From Apostichopus japonicus (Eukaryota > Echinodermata > Holothuroidea > Aspidochirotida > Stichopodidae): a DNA stretch of 64,000 nucleotides. The position numbers and the translations under genes were made by a program. Below are positions 37,301-47,315 of this stretch, piece by piece (positions within the stretch are counted from its first letter, which is position 1; the number at the start of each line of letters is the position of its first letter). The notes under the pieces were generated by a model. That model was not told the origin of the DNA, did no database searches, and was given only the letters and a program-made list of their open reading frames with translations. The stretch covers positions 3,385,501-3,449,500 of the forward strand of contig NC_092572.1 of the NCBI RefSeq assembly GCF_037975245.1, given 5' to 3'.

Positions 37301-39727
37301 AAAAAACTTAATAAAAATGCTGTTATCTATTCTGGCATCTTCAGGTCAAACCACATCCTCAAGCACTTTGTGTGACATTTTTTTATTTGTTGATATTTTC
37401 TGCATTTCATATGGCAACACACATCAGAGGGAATTACCTGTATGTCATTATGGCAAAAATGAGCTGAGAATGCCATTTTTTGGTCTTTTGTTTTAATATC
37501 CAATTACCTTAATCATGGAGGAAATATATATTTTTACAAAACGAACTTCTGCAAAAGCCTAAATGCAGAGAACTTTGACAGCTAAGACAACGATATTCAG
37601 AAGGTTTACTCAACTATACGTTGTAGAATAGTTTTATCCACATAATTGTCACATCGTCTCTGCAACCGGAGTATCTAAAAAAAAAATGTTAGTATTCTAA
37701 AAATTCACAAAACAAAGTCTCTTTTCTTCCCTTTAGGTGACGGTGACTCTCAATGACAAGAGGAAACACAATTTGACCTTTAAGGTTAATCTGCTGGAAA
37801 TGGACGGAAATGTTCTGGTGGACTTCAGATTATCCAAGGTCTGTGATTCGTTGGAAAGATTCTCACAAAAATGTCAAACACATTGTTCGTGGTTTCAGAA
37901 ATTTATTGATGTAACCCACTTGTTGATACAAAATACAATATATCGTATACTGCAATCATTGTATAGCACCCCTGCTTTACTAAGATTAGGAATTGATACC
38001 AGGATGATAGAAATGCCAACATCTCTGTACAATTTGCAAACGTGTTGCGCACATGTCTTGAGCACCCTCTAGTTGTGCGCAAGAGTGTGGTACAAATTGC
38101 AAATGTATTGCGCACATGTCGCTAAGTACAGAGGAGAGGAGACATAGTAAAAATCCATTAAGTTGTGTGTAAGAGTGTGGTACACATCAGTTCAGGGAGT
38201 TGAGTCTGAAAGACACGATGTCTAAGTCATGTTTGCTTCACGATGATCAAATGCACTCATTCTATGGGCGCACTCCCTCATGCGAGCATGCAGAAATTGC
38301 TTCTAAATTTGAACTTTGGGTTAGCTCAGACCACACCCTAAAGGTAATCAGAATTATCCCCTACTTTTAGGATGCTAAAATTGGTAAAAAGTTTGCAAAA
38401 TTTTCGGAAGGGTGCGGGGGGTGGGTATGGACTCACAAAGTTATGAGAGGCATTGCAAAACATGGAAGGGGGGGGGGAAGGGTATGGACTCACCAAGTTA
38501 TACAAGACATTTGGGGGTGTTCAACTGGACATGTCTTGTTTCGGTGTGGAGAACTACTTTGGGGGTGGCAACATTGCTAATTAAACTTGGAACATGATCG
38601 ATTATTATTTGGCAGATGAACTTTCAAAGTTTGGAATTCTAAACTGGAGATGTCAAGTCTCTTATGTCCAAATTAAAGTACATATTTTGAAGAAGTTGGC
38701 TGGAAGAATGTTAAAGTTTGTAGGAACATTACTGTCATGATTAGTTCCTCTCCATCAGCAAAAATAGGAAAGTCAGAAAAGAATCAAACTATGTAAGATC
38801 ATTTAGAGTAGTTCAACTTGTATAATAATTCAATCCCCTTTTACTGGTGATGTTATGTTTTCATACGATAGATCCCATTGTGTTGAGCTGATGATATGTT
38901 CACTCACAAGGTATTGCCTACCCTCAAACTAATGTTTATGTTTCTTAATCTTGTCTGGTTTCTTTCTTCCTCATCATCAAAAATGACTCAAAACCACAAA
39001 TGTAGACTATTTCCCTTTACAGTGTGTGGGTGTAATTGCATTTCTATAGCTAAATCTGTTAGAGGTTCCAAGATGCATGTTAGAAACAGGACAAAGAGTC
39101 ATATCAGCTATAAAAACATGGCATAGAGTCATATCAGCTATAAAAGACATGGCATAGAGTCATATCAGCTTAAAAACAGGGCAAAGAGTCATATCAGCTA
39201 TAAAAACATGGCATAGAGTCATATCAGCTTAAAAACAGGGCAAAGAGTCATATCAGCTATAAAAACATGGCATAGAGTCATATCAGCTTAAAAACAGGGC
39301 AAAGAGTCATATCAGCTATAAAAACATGGCATAGAGTCATATCAGCTTAAAAACAGGGCAAAGAGTCATATCAGCTATAAAAACATGGCATAGAGTCATA
39401 TCAGCTTAAAAACAGAGCAAAGAGTCATATCAGCATTAAAAGCAGGGCAAAGAGTCATTATTATTTGTTATATTTGTTTGGCTCCCTTCTTACTTTCCTT
39501 GGAAATGTTTATTATTAACTTACGTATTTCAAGTTTCCTCATTTTCTTTAAACTTCTTGTTATATTTATGTATTTTGCAGGGAGATGGCATAGAATTTAA
39601 GCGTCACTTTATGAAGATTAAGAAAGCTCTGGCCAGCATTATTGTGAAAGGACCAAACCTATTTCCTAGTATTCTTCCCTCTGGTGTCGGCAGCAAAGAT
39701 CCTGAAACATACTCAACAAACCCTTGA
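19363..39727 (+). CDS. CHEK1: Checkpoint kinase 1, Ser/Thr kinase (12 coding exons)
   Basis: Chk1 is the ATR-activated Ser/Thr kinase that blocks cell-cycle entry and stabilises replication forks by phosphorylating CDC25. Coding exons: 19363-19427, 20070-20163, 22651-22774, 24483-24617, 24881-25069, 26436-26540, 27386-27472, 30248-30347, 30807-30987, 32041-32172, 37737-37838, 39581-39727. Phases join throughout, giving 486 aa (human 476). Kinase landmarks: glycine loop GEGAYG 16-21, Lys38 (AVK), hinge [12 protein letters not shown] 126-128 with Asp128 catalytic, DFG 146-148, [10 protein letters not shown] 166-175. The linker has SQ/TQ sites; SQ at 338 in PFSFSQP aligns with human Ser345 and SQ at 307 in SASQPAP with human Ser317. 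The C-terminal KA1 domain begins about 361 with [12 protein letters not shown] and includes [26 protein letters not shown] in two exons. The last 25 residues do not resemble the vertebrate tail. An earlier out-of-frame ATG at 19355 meets a stop at once. Several donors are unusual (GTCTAT, GTACCG, GTTCGT, GTCTGT). Confidence 0.95.
20830..21273 (-). other. Unidentified open frame of about 147 codons in CHEK1 intron 2
   Basis: The minus strand stays open from a stop at 21271-21273 to a stop at 20830. There is no ATG near its start; the first Met is far downstream. The translation is hydrophilic, with an Arg-rich beginning ([15 protein letters not shown]), then [19 protein letters not shown] and an acidic [20 protein letters not shown] stretch. 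It resembles retroelement-derived or exonised coding sequence in composition, but I recognise no domain. A longer open frame with weaker, Ser/Leu/Val-rich composition runs on the plus strand over the same bases (20657-21280). Neither has support beyond being open. Confidence 0.25.
21300..22420 (+). mobile_element. Possible LTR-type retroelement 3' end in CHEK1 intron 2
   Basis: AATAAA at 22300-22305 is followed by GTCAGTCTTTGTTTCAACGC, an ACTCTTGCCTCC block and a terminus CGCTTCACA at 22420. This is the usual order of R and U5 in an LTR: polyadenylation signal, T-rich stretch, then a CA end. I could not find the matching TG start or a target duplication, so the left border is arbitrary and the call is tentative. 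Confidence 0.35.
23041..23498. mobile_element. hAT-like non-autonomous element (GGTGACCA ends) in CHEK1 intron 3
   Basis: The left end AAGGTGACCAGTTGTCCGCG and the right end ATATGGTCACCCT form short inverted repeats (canonical AGGGTGACCA). Matching inner blocks are CAGGGACA and TGTCCCTGATT. C-rich 'CCCCTTAGACCCCTCCCCC' sequence lies inside, as in several elements further right. The flanks give no convincing target duplication, so the superfamily is an inference from the terminus type. Confidence 0.5.
25462..25527. repeat. 22-bp tandem repeat, 3 copies, in CHEK1 intron 5
   Basis: The unit GAGCTGGAGAGAATAATAAT plus TT repeats at 25462, 25484 and 25506 with one early mismatch. It is a small intronic minisatellite without coding content. 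Confidence 0.85.
28092..29218 (-). mobile_element. Putative solo LTR inserted in the minisatellite
   Basis: The 1127-bp insert has TG...CA ends (TGTTACACCGGG on the plus strand, CCCGTTACA at the right) and is flanked by CAAG duplications (28088-28091 and 29219-29222). Continuous minisatellite sequence elsewhere in the array shows the empty site. Read on the minus strand it starts TGTAACGGGTTGAAATTTGG and has AATAAA about 115 bases before its end, the order expected of an LTR. A 66-bp block (CTGGAGAAGAGAGAACAGGA onward) occurs twice inside, near both ends (28142 and 29070). No coding sequence is present. Because internal genes and a second LTR are absent, solo LTR is the simplest reading; a non-autonomous element is possible. 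Confidence 0.65.
28517..28524. promoter_or_regulatory. CRE palindrome TGACGTCA within the LTR-like element
   Basis: A perfect 8-base CREB/ATF consensus site lies inside the LTR-like insert. LTRs commonly carry transcription factor sites, so this may be part of its own promoter. Function is not shown. Confidence 0.4.
32872..36502. mobile_element. hAT-type element with GTAATCG repeats in CHEK1 intron 10
   Basis: Terminal inverted repeats are CAGGCTTGGGG at the left and CCCCAAGCCTG at the right. A perfect 8-bp target duplication, TTCTTTAC, flanks it (32864-32871 and 36503-36510), which is the hAT hallmark. Both subterminal regions are packed with GTAATCGTAATCGATTAC-type repeats in both orientations. 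No transposase frame is visible, so the copy is non-autonomous. A second transposon (33564-36119) is nested in it; without that the element would be about 1.07 kb. Confidence 0.88.
33564..36119. mobile_element. Nested TIR transposon with eight 15-bp motifs
   Basis: Ends are GGGCGATTCC (left) and GGAATCGCCC (right), a perfect 10-bp inverted repeat. They are flanked by ATAT on both sides, so the target duplication could be AT or ATAT. The left end continues into GGTAACTCGCATTAC. That 15-mer occurs eight times, all in the same orientation: 33576, 33754, 33941, 33956, 35536, 35554, 35570 and 35736. The 1.5 kb between the two clusters has no substantial open frame. I do not recognise the superfamily; a 4-bp target duplication would suit groups such as Chapaev or Sola. 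Confidence 0.7.
37930..38210. repeat. Short degenerate direct repeats in CHEK1 intron 11
   Basis: Blocks resembling GTACAATTTGCAAACGTGTTGCGCACATGTC recur two to three times with GTGCGCAAGAGTGTGGTACA between them. The copies are diverged and give overlapping short open frames on both strands with no recognisable protein. The following 200 bases hold a second degenerate pair (ATGGACTCACAAAGTTAT and ATGGACTCACCAAGTTAT). Confidence 0.55.
39070..39455. repeat. 59-bp minisatellite in the last CHEK1 intron
   Basis: Units pair two related half-repeats: AGAGTCATATCAGCTATAAA with ACATGGCAT, and AGAGTCATATCAGCTTAAAA with ACAGGGCAA. The compound period is 59 bases and about six compound units are present. 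The array ends roughly 125 bases before the acceptor of the terminal coding exon (39581). Confidence 0.9.
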
Positions 39728-39799
39728 TTAAGGAAGATACGTTTAGACTGGAAGATACCTGCAAAAGTACTGAATCAACTTTTGTCTTGGTGTTTTCTC

Positions 39800-40027
39800 A
39801 TTGTGATGCAATGTCTGTCTTTGTGATGCAATGTATGAAGTTGTGATGCAATGTATGAAGTTGTGATGCAATGTCTGTCATTGTGATGCGTTGACTGGTT
39901 GTGATGCAATGTCTGTAGTTGTGATGCAATGTCTGTCACTGTGATGCAATGTCTGTCACTGTGATGCAATGTCTGTCGTTGTGATGCAATGTCTGTCGTT
40001 GTGATGCAATGTCTGTCGTTGTGATGC
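39800..40027. repeat. 20-bp VNTR-like array just after the CHEK1 stop
   Basis: About twelve copies of GTTGTGATGCAATGTCTGTC follow the CHEK1 stop codon by 75 bases, so they probably lie in its 3' UTR. The unit varies mainly in the last three bases and in the linker (GTT, ACT, ATT). The minus strand is open through the array only because 20-base units shift through frames without a stop; it is not a gene. Confidence 0.9.
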
Positions 40028-40339
40028 ATCATGTATTGTGGGTGTTTGATAATTATATTAATATGAAATGATATTATTGTATGATACTATGTGGATCAGG
40101 TGGATATGCAGTTAGGTTAGAGCTGGATGTTGGATCTCGGTAATACAGGCCCTGATAAGTGATTTGGTTGTACAGGGTATACTGTGATAGAAGAACAGAA
40201 ATACCAACAAAATGAAGATCACATATGAACCTCATCATGTCTATAAATCTGTTTAATATTAGTAATGTTAAAATGTAAATACCTTAGCCAGAATTGCCTT
40301 AAATTGTCATTTTTATCCTTCAATGACATTCAAAGTCAG

Positions 40340-41720
40340 TGCCTACCTTCATTATAGGGGAAGTAATATGGTCAATATTTCTCATTATCTGTTTTGTATT
40401 GTTACAAAAAATATTCCTAAACTGGAGAAAGGTTTAGAACTCAGTTTGTAAAATATAAAATTAAAAAATTATCAACTACAGAGTAAGAGGAAAACTGTTC
40501 TCATTAGGTCAAATTATTTAATTGTATAAACCCTTTCATCTAAGTAACTTTTCAATGTATCATTAAAAGTGGTGCCTTATAAATGATGCATGCACCCACA
40601 GTAGCGCCTTCAAAGGAGTCTTTCATGTGATGCCTTCAAATTGATGCTGTGAGAATATTGCATGTAAATAGTAGGCTTCACAATGATGCCTTAACCAATT
40701 GTGCCTTTACAAAGAAGCCTTCAAAAGGATACCTGTAGAATGGTGCCTTTTAGAAGAAGCATTGAAAATGAATCCTTTGTAGTCAAATGTTGCCTTGAGA
40801 ATATTATAGGGGAACTAATATGGTCAATATTTCTTTTTATCTGTTTGGATTGTTACAAAAAATATTCCTAAACTGAAGAAAGTTTAGAACTCAGTTTGTA
40901 AAATATAAAATTAAAAAATTATCAACTACAGAGTAAGAGGAAAACTTTTTATTTGTGGGTTTAATCGTAGAAACCCTTTCATCTAAGTAACTTTTCGATT
41001 TATCATTAAAAGTGGTGCCTTATAAATGATGCACCCACAGTAGCGCCTTCAAGGGAGTCTTCCATGTGATGCCTTCAAATTGATGCCGTGAGATATACTG
41101 CATGTCAATAGGAGGCTTCATAATGATGCCTTAACCAATGGTGCCTTTACAAAGAAGCCTTCAAAAGGATGCCTTCAGAATGGTGCCTTTTAAAAGAAGC
41201 ATTGAAAATGAATCCTTTGTAGTCAAATGTTGCCTTGAGAATATTATAGGGGAACTAATATGGTCAATATTTCTTTTTATCTGTTTGGATTGTTACAAAA
41301 AATATTCCTAAACTGAAGAAAGTTTAGAACTCAGTTTGTAAAATATAAAATTAAAAAATTATCAACTACAGAGTAAGAGGAAAACTTTTTATTTGTGGGT
41401 TTAATCGTAGAAACCCTTTCGTCTAAGTAACTTTTCAATGTATCATTAAAATGGTGCCTTATAAATGATGCACCTACAGTAGCGCCTTCAAGGGAGTCTT
41501 CCATGTGATGCCTTCAAATTGATGCTGTGAGAATATTGCATGTAAATAGGAGGCTTCACAATGATGCCTTAACCAATGGTGCCTTTACAAAGCATTGAAA
41601 ATGAATCCTTTGTAGTCAAATGTTGCCTTGAGAATTTTGCCTGTAAAAGGACGCATTCGAAATGATGCCTTCAGAATGGTGCCTATATAAGAGGACCTTA
41701 AAAGGTCAAATTAAAAAAGT
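40340..41720. repeat. Three large tandem copies of about 440-452 bp downstream of CHEK1
   Basis: The block ATTATAGGGGAACTAATATG with TTACAAAAAATATTCCTAAA and TAAAATTAAAAAATTATCAA recurs at about 40351, 40803 and 41243. Within each unit many short RATGCCTT and GGTGCCTT motifs are spaced about 15-20 bases apart, with AAA or CAA following. The third copy has a deletion near 41590. No long open frame runs through. The repeat could belong to the CHEK1 3' UTR or be intergenic; AATAAA at 41832 is the next clear polyadenylation-like signal. Confidence 0.85.
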
Positions 41721-42722
41721 GGTGCCTTAAAAATTATGTGATCAGAAAAGCACCTCAGAAATGATGCCTTCCATAATACACTCAAATGACGTCTTTATTA
41801 CTATATAGAATTGATACAAACCAATAGCTTAATAAAACTTGCATAATAAAATTGATACCGTGTGTTGAAATTATTGGTTGCTCTTTCACCACCCCCCCCC
41901 CCCCCTTCACCTCAAAGATGAATCATTTTAGACTCAAAATACGTTGAATTTGAGGGAAAAACGTCCCTGTCTGAACATGTTTCCCTGACTGATGATGGAG
42001 ATTGGGGTTGGACCTTGGCTCAAACAGCCACAACCTCACCCAAAATTCTTCCAGCCTCTGCAAACCCTCCATGAAGGTTCAGTCCCTCCAAAATCAACTG
42101 GGGGAGGGGGGAATCCTCCCACCAAGTTTTGAAACCCTGTGCACGTCAATGGTTAGGTCTAAATGCAAGTTTGTGCTGGTGACTAGTTTTGACCAAAGGA
42201 TTGTGTAGTCTCACACTCCCTCGTGATCAGCGCCTGGATGGGATTGAATTTGAAGATAAATCATTTGTAGATTTTACGAAGAAAGGTTACTAACTTATCG
42301 GAGTACAAAGTGCTACAATCGTTGTACATTATTTCCCGGCTGCCTTACAAAGGAACGTGATATTTCTCTCCATTTTCCTTTCGATTTATTGTGTTTTCCT
42401 TATATGTTTTTGTTTGAATGTGAAAGTGACCAGCTGTTACCCCTAAAATAATTGTCTATCGTCCATTGTCAAAGTTTCTATTCACTTATCTCCCACACTG
42501 CAATTTACAACAATGTAATGGTTATCCATAATGTGTACCTCAGCATATCTTTACAAACCAGTCATTGTAATATGATCTGAGGTGATTCGAACCTTAGGGA
42601 AGAGTATATTTCATAAATCAAAGAACCCTGAGAAATAAAATACTGAATTTCGTTCAAGTGAAGGTTGAAAACTGACTGTGTATCAGCATATGTAAAGTCG
42701 CGTGATACATATTCAAAGTAGT

Positions 42723-43064
42723 CATAGGCGGGAAGGGGGGGGGGGGGGGTTGGGTGGCTGAGCCTCCCCAACCAAATATTTTTTTGTGAAAATTCGGGCA
42801 ATATGCTGAGAACTTTTCGGGCACCTATTGAAAGAATATAAATTGTAATGATGTAGCAAAATGTAATTAATAGTTTAATAAAAAAATCTCCTTGTAATAA
42901 AGTAAAGTTCTCAGCTTGCCCGACTAATTCGCCATTACTAATGTAAAAGCCTATATGATATACGTACATTAAAATGCGGAGCGCGCGAAAAATTTTGGTT
43001 ATATTTTTCGGGCAAGTCGTTACACCCCCCCCCCCCCCTATCAAATTGGGCTCCTACGCCTATG
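42723..43064. mobile_element. hAT-type MITE (CATAGGCG ends), 342 bp
   Basis: The perfect 8-bp target duplication AAAGTAGT lies at 42715-42722 and 43065-43072. Ends are CATAGGCG and CGCCTATG. G and C homopolymers of 14 or so bases sit just inside each end. The right half carries GCGCGCGAAAAATTTTGGTT and CGGGCAAGTCGTTACA, a module also present near 47040, 58046 and, inverted, 63262. Confidence 0.9.
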
Positions 43065-43709
43065 AAAGTAGTCATGCCGTCACTCGCGGGTCTGTAAATG
43101 AAATCCATCGATCGTTCTTCTGAGGAATAACTCCCCCAAATTTCTTAGATTCCCCCCCCCCCCTAGTTTGGGAGATATAACAGTTTATTCAATGTTCCTT
43201 CATATACAACATGATCGACGACTTGAGTAAGTCTAACTTTGACATCATTTAGCCAAATATGGTATAAACTATGGAATGAAATATACGAGTGCGAGTTTCA
43301 CTTTTGGTTTTGGATGTAATTACTGGTTTTAATATCCGTGGGACGGATTCAATAGTGAAACTATTTCGTGGTTTTCCAGGTCCTTTTTCAAGTTGGCACT
43401 TTATTACCTACAGTTGTATTCTTCCCCTGTCATTTATGTGTGTTCGCTAGTGTAAAGATCCTGTAGTTTTTCCGCATTAACATATGGTCAATTTCCTGGG
43501 GTCACAAACCCTATATGCATAGGCTTACTCAAATAGTTTTCCAGGGTACGGTCGGATAACAGGAAAGCCATCGTAGGATGGATTGATTATTTGCCTAGTT
43601 TTAGACCAGAGGTTAAAACTCGGCGAGTTGCTGTAGTCTATACGGATTGAACAAGGGAACCTTTGCCTCAGTTTTTTTCTTTCCATGTCGCAGAGGTTTG
43701 ACTTTAGAC

Positions 43710-44083
43710 CAAGGGCGTAGGAACCGGGGGGCTGGGGGGGCGCCAGCCCCCCCCCAGTGAAAAATATGGAGGGGCGGAAGTATCATTCCGCCCCCCCCCC
43801 CCCCGCTTCGCAAGTCAGAAAACCCCTTTTTCATTTCCAAATGGGAAAAAAATCTCATTTGGAGCACCAAATTGCATCTAAGGCCAGGTGAAAATGCAAA
43901 ATTATATACAAAATGGAGTGGGTGGGTTGAAGTGTGCTATATTGCACCAAATTGCATCTGAGGGCACCTGGAAATGCAAACAAATTCCAAAGGGGGAGGG
44001 GGACACCCCCTCCCCTTAGACCCCTCCCCCAGGCCCGCCATCAGTCTTCAGCCCCCACTCATAAATACCTTCCTACGCCACTG
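43710..44083. mobile_element. hAT-type MITE (CAAGGGCGTAGG ends), 374 bp, copy 1
   Basis: The perfect 8-bp target duplication CTTTAGAC lies at 43702-43709 and 44084-44091. The left end is CAAGGGCGTAGGAACCGGGG; the right end is the complement type, TCCTACGCCACTG. Internal blocks include CTTCGCAAGTCAGAAAACCC and the twice-used CACCAAATTGCATCT. A second, inverted copy lies at 48572-48952. Confidence 0.92.
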
Positions 44084-44320
44084 CTTTAGACATACAAGAT
44101 ACAGCAAAATACAAACGTTTAACGTATTCAACATGTTATACCTTTGATTAATATTCAGCTTGTTAAATGTGTCTAGCGTATTTAATGTTTCCCCGAGGTT
44201 GGTTTGAAACCTCGCGAGTTCATGGGAGCCCTACATCGAGAAAAGGGGATGGGGTTGATAAAAGGAAGAGTGCAAAATCTTCACTTTATGGATATTAAAT
44301 TAGACATTCTGAATATTTTT

Positions 44321-44349
44321 GCTGTGGATTAAGGCGGTGGCATTTGAAG
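44321..44349 (+). mobile_element. 5' part of a tRNA-derived SINE, split by a hAT insertion
   Basis: GCTGTGGATTAAGGCGGTGG followed by CATTTGAAG is the tRNA-like head (box A region) of a SINE. It continues at 47926 after a 3.58-kb hAT element and its duplicated ATTTGAAG. The uninterrupted relative on the minus strand at 56737-57041 shows the same order. Confidence 0.8.
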
Positions 44350-44702
44350 CAGGGGCGTCAATCCGATTTGAAACGTGGGGGGGACGGAATCGATTCGAGT
44401 ATTCCGGCCGTAAGTACTATCTAAGCGGAGCGCCACCATAGGTTGGCGCGCAGCGTACAAGAAAATTTTTCTTCTGGCAGACCCCTCAGATTGCAGGAAA
44501 CGGCACTTCCCGTGCATTATGGCAGAAAGCAACACCCCTAAAATTGATAAAATTTTCCGGCAATTTTTTATTTTGGGAAATATTTTCGAAGGAAGTGATC
44601 ACCATTTATTCCTAAGTTTACCAATTCCTCGCCTCCCAGAAGCGCCCAACATTTAAGATATCGAAACATTTTCGTGTTGGCTGATCCATGATCACCGCCC
44701 AT

Positions 44703-45353
44703 CAAGGGCGGCGGAAGCACTTTTAATCTGGGGGGGCACCGACATCAAAGGGCACTTTGCAACAATTCGATTGGACTGATGCAGCCTTATATTTAGTACC
44801 CTTTACAACTCTTATTGTATTATCTTATTTGTGTACACACATCACTCCATCAACGCTCCCCCCCCCCCCCCCCTCTCAAGGAAAATATGCATACTAGCAC
44901 TGCAATATCCAATGTGCAAATTGGGAAACAAGGAACAAGTTTTCTTTTGAGACAAAATGAGGCGAAATCATGCTAATTGCTAATGTAGGAATCTTCCGAA
45001 TTAGAGTTTATTTCTTGTTAATATCTTAACAAATTTGTTTCATTCGAAATAGCTTTGAGTTTCACCCACAGAAATTCACTAAGAGTCAGAGGCGTAGCGA
45101 GGATTTGCAAAGTTGTATGCACGACTATCTGAGCGGAGCGCCACCATCGGTTGGCGCGGAGCGTACAAGAAAATTTTTGGTTTTACAAATCCCTCAGATG
45201 GCCGGAAACGGCCCTTCCCGAGTGTTCATTCTGGTTCCCTGGCCTCGGGCTAACTTGAGACACCTCAATTTTTATGTAGAAAATGGGCACATTTTTAACC
45301 TGGGGAAAAGTGGGGGCACGTGCCCCCTGTGCCCCCCGGTTCCGCCGCCCTTG
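44703..45353. mobile_element. hAT-type MITE (CAAGGGCGGCGGAA ends), 651 bp, nested
   Basis: The perfect 8-bp target duplication CCGCCCAT lies at 44695-44702 and 45354-45361. Ends are CAAGGGCGGCGGAAGCAC and GGTTCCGCCGCCCTTG. A 15-base C run, a GGGGGCACGTGCCCCC palindrome near the right end and an embedded AGCGGAGCGCCACCAT module (about 45125) are present. A longer member of the same family lies at 57527-58308. It sits inside the hAT element 44350-47925. Confidence 0.92.
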
Positions 45354-45737
45354 CCGCCCATGCCCGTGAGAAGTGGTGACTGGGTGAAGAAAAAGCCATG
45401 CCGTTTGAAAACATGGGCAGAAAAAGTGAAAGTAGCGAAACCTAAGGTAAAACGCGCGATAACGAAGTGATTATTTTCCAGGTTAATTGAGACTGTATCA
45501 AACGCGAGCTTAGGACAAACATATTCAAAGGTCGTCTTTGAGGTGTGTGGAAAATCCGCAACGACCATCAAAGAGCAATTGAATATTTAGTCTACTTTTC
45601 GATTTCGAAAACACTTTTATTTAAATTATGACAAAATTGTGTGACACCTTTGATTTCTTTTGGGGGGGGCCTGTGCCCCCGGGCCCCAATGGGCACGACG
45701 CCACTGACCCCAGGGCCTCAGATATAGGCCCATTGCA

Positions 45738-46092
45738 GGGGTGGGCAACCTTTTGAATGAATGGGCCAGATTTTAGGAGTGAAAGATTGACAGGGCCGCA
45801 CCTAACCAACGGCCTGATTTCAAACCTTTGATTCCGAGGACGTTCAAGCAATAGGTGTGTGTACTTAATCTGTATTCACAAAACCATAATGTCAATACAG
45901 TCCTGTTGATAATTAATGGTGATAATAGACCAACCTGACAGCATCATAAGTGCAGATAAATTCTAAGCAGCTAGCTCGTTTTTGGTGATGATGCAAAATA
46001 GATTGTTTTTTTTTTCTTTTTCTTGAGACATCTCACGGGCCGCAAAAAAATCACTGGCGGGCCGCATGTGGCCCGAAGGTTGCCCACCCCTG
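45738..46092. mobile_element. hAT-type MITE (CAGGGGTGGGCAACCTT ends)
   Basis: The left end CAGGGGTGGGCAACCTT and right end AAGGTTGCCCACCCCTG are perfect 17-bp inverted repeats of a widespread hAT type. Next to them lie GGGCCGCACCTAA and GGGCCGCATGTGGCCCG. The flanking octamers GCCCATTG and GTCTATAG agree at only 5 of 8 positions, so the target duplication is decayed or the element was rearranged. It is nested in the 44350-47925 element. Confidence 0.8.
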
Positions 46093-46599
46093 GTCTATAG
46101 GAACGATGTCCCAAAATTTCCCCGGACATATAGGCGAAGGAAGCTATCCGCCGCGACTGCATGTGAGTTTCTCGACTTTCTGTCCTGGGAGTCATACCAC
46201 AAAATGGTGCATTTCCTCATACGCCATTATTAATAATTTAAACAACTAATAAGGCACAGCCCATATCCGGGTTCGTATAGCGAGCTTAGCGCAAATTTGG
46301 CGCCAGCATGTTAAACCAGGTTGCTAGGTCTACGAGAATACATTTACATGAAATTTGAAAACAAGGATAGCAAGACAAACAACTTTTATTATGTTTTCAG
46401 GACCTCACACATGCGCATGTATCGTCAGACTTAGAATAGATCCCATGTGAGTGGTGGCTAAAGTGATGAAGGCATGAAAATAAATCAGTGGTTGTTCGTT
46501 GGAGTCCTCAAGCAAGTTACCTCGGTTGCTAGGTGGATTTGCATCTGGTTATCGGGTGAATTCTGGTCGGAGCGTACTATGTAACCACCATGTACCCAG

Positions 46600-47135
46600 G
46601 GACGTAGCTAAGGCCTGATGATTGGGGGGGGGGGGGGGTGTAGTGGCTGAAAATCGGTTTTAAAGCCAGAAAATTCCAACTGCTGCTTTGTACCCCCCAC
46701 CCTCCCGCTACTCGTCAACGATACGGTCAGTGTCAGTCAGAAAACCCAATCTTTCGCGACTGTACTTCTGTTACGAACTTGTTGCGATACATTTGTACCC
46801 ACTGGCACTCATTTCAAAACTTATTGCCCAACCCAACCAAATATTTTTGTGAAATTCGGGCAATATGCTGAAAGCTTTTTGGATAATTTGCAATGTGTTT
46901 TTCAGTGGTTATACTGATATTATTATTACCCAACAATTATCACCAATACGGAAGGGTAGGAAGACGGAAAATGATTGTATGCTATTTGCAGGCGATGTAA
47001 AAACCGATGCAAGCCTGTATAATATGCACATGATCATGTGATGCGCGCGAAAAATTTTGGTTATATTTTTCGGACAAGTCGTTACAACCCCCCCCCCCCC
47101 CCCTCAAAACAAATTGTGCTCATACGCCTATGACG
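46600..47135. mobile_element. Fragments of further MITEs
   Basis: A left-type end CAGGGACGTAGCTAAGG at about 46597 and a right-type end CATACGCCTATG at about 47134 do not match each other, so this is probably two truncated or fused elements. The right part repeats the GCGCGCGAAAAATTTTGGTT and GTCGTTACA module of the 42723-43064 element, followed by a C run. Confidence 0.5.
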
Positions 47136-47315
47136 GTAGTTCTATTAGGCATTTCTTGTAGTATTCAAAATCATAAGAAGTTTTGTACGGTGGAGTATAA
47201 GAATCGCGAGAAACAATTTCCCAAAGTGGCAAGGAAAACGTGGTAAATATGACAGGTTAAAGGTCAATTTTGACCGAAATTTAATAAACATTTTACATGA
47301 AAAGGCCTAGATAAA

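Noticed and set aside
39070-39455. Possible CRISPR array
   Set aside because: Units are contiguous minisatellite repeats without unique spacers, in a eukaryotic intron.
39775-40032. His/Thr/Asp repeat protein on the minus strand
   Set aside because: It is the 20-bp VNTR read without a stop.
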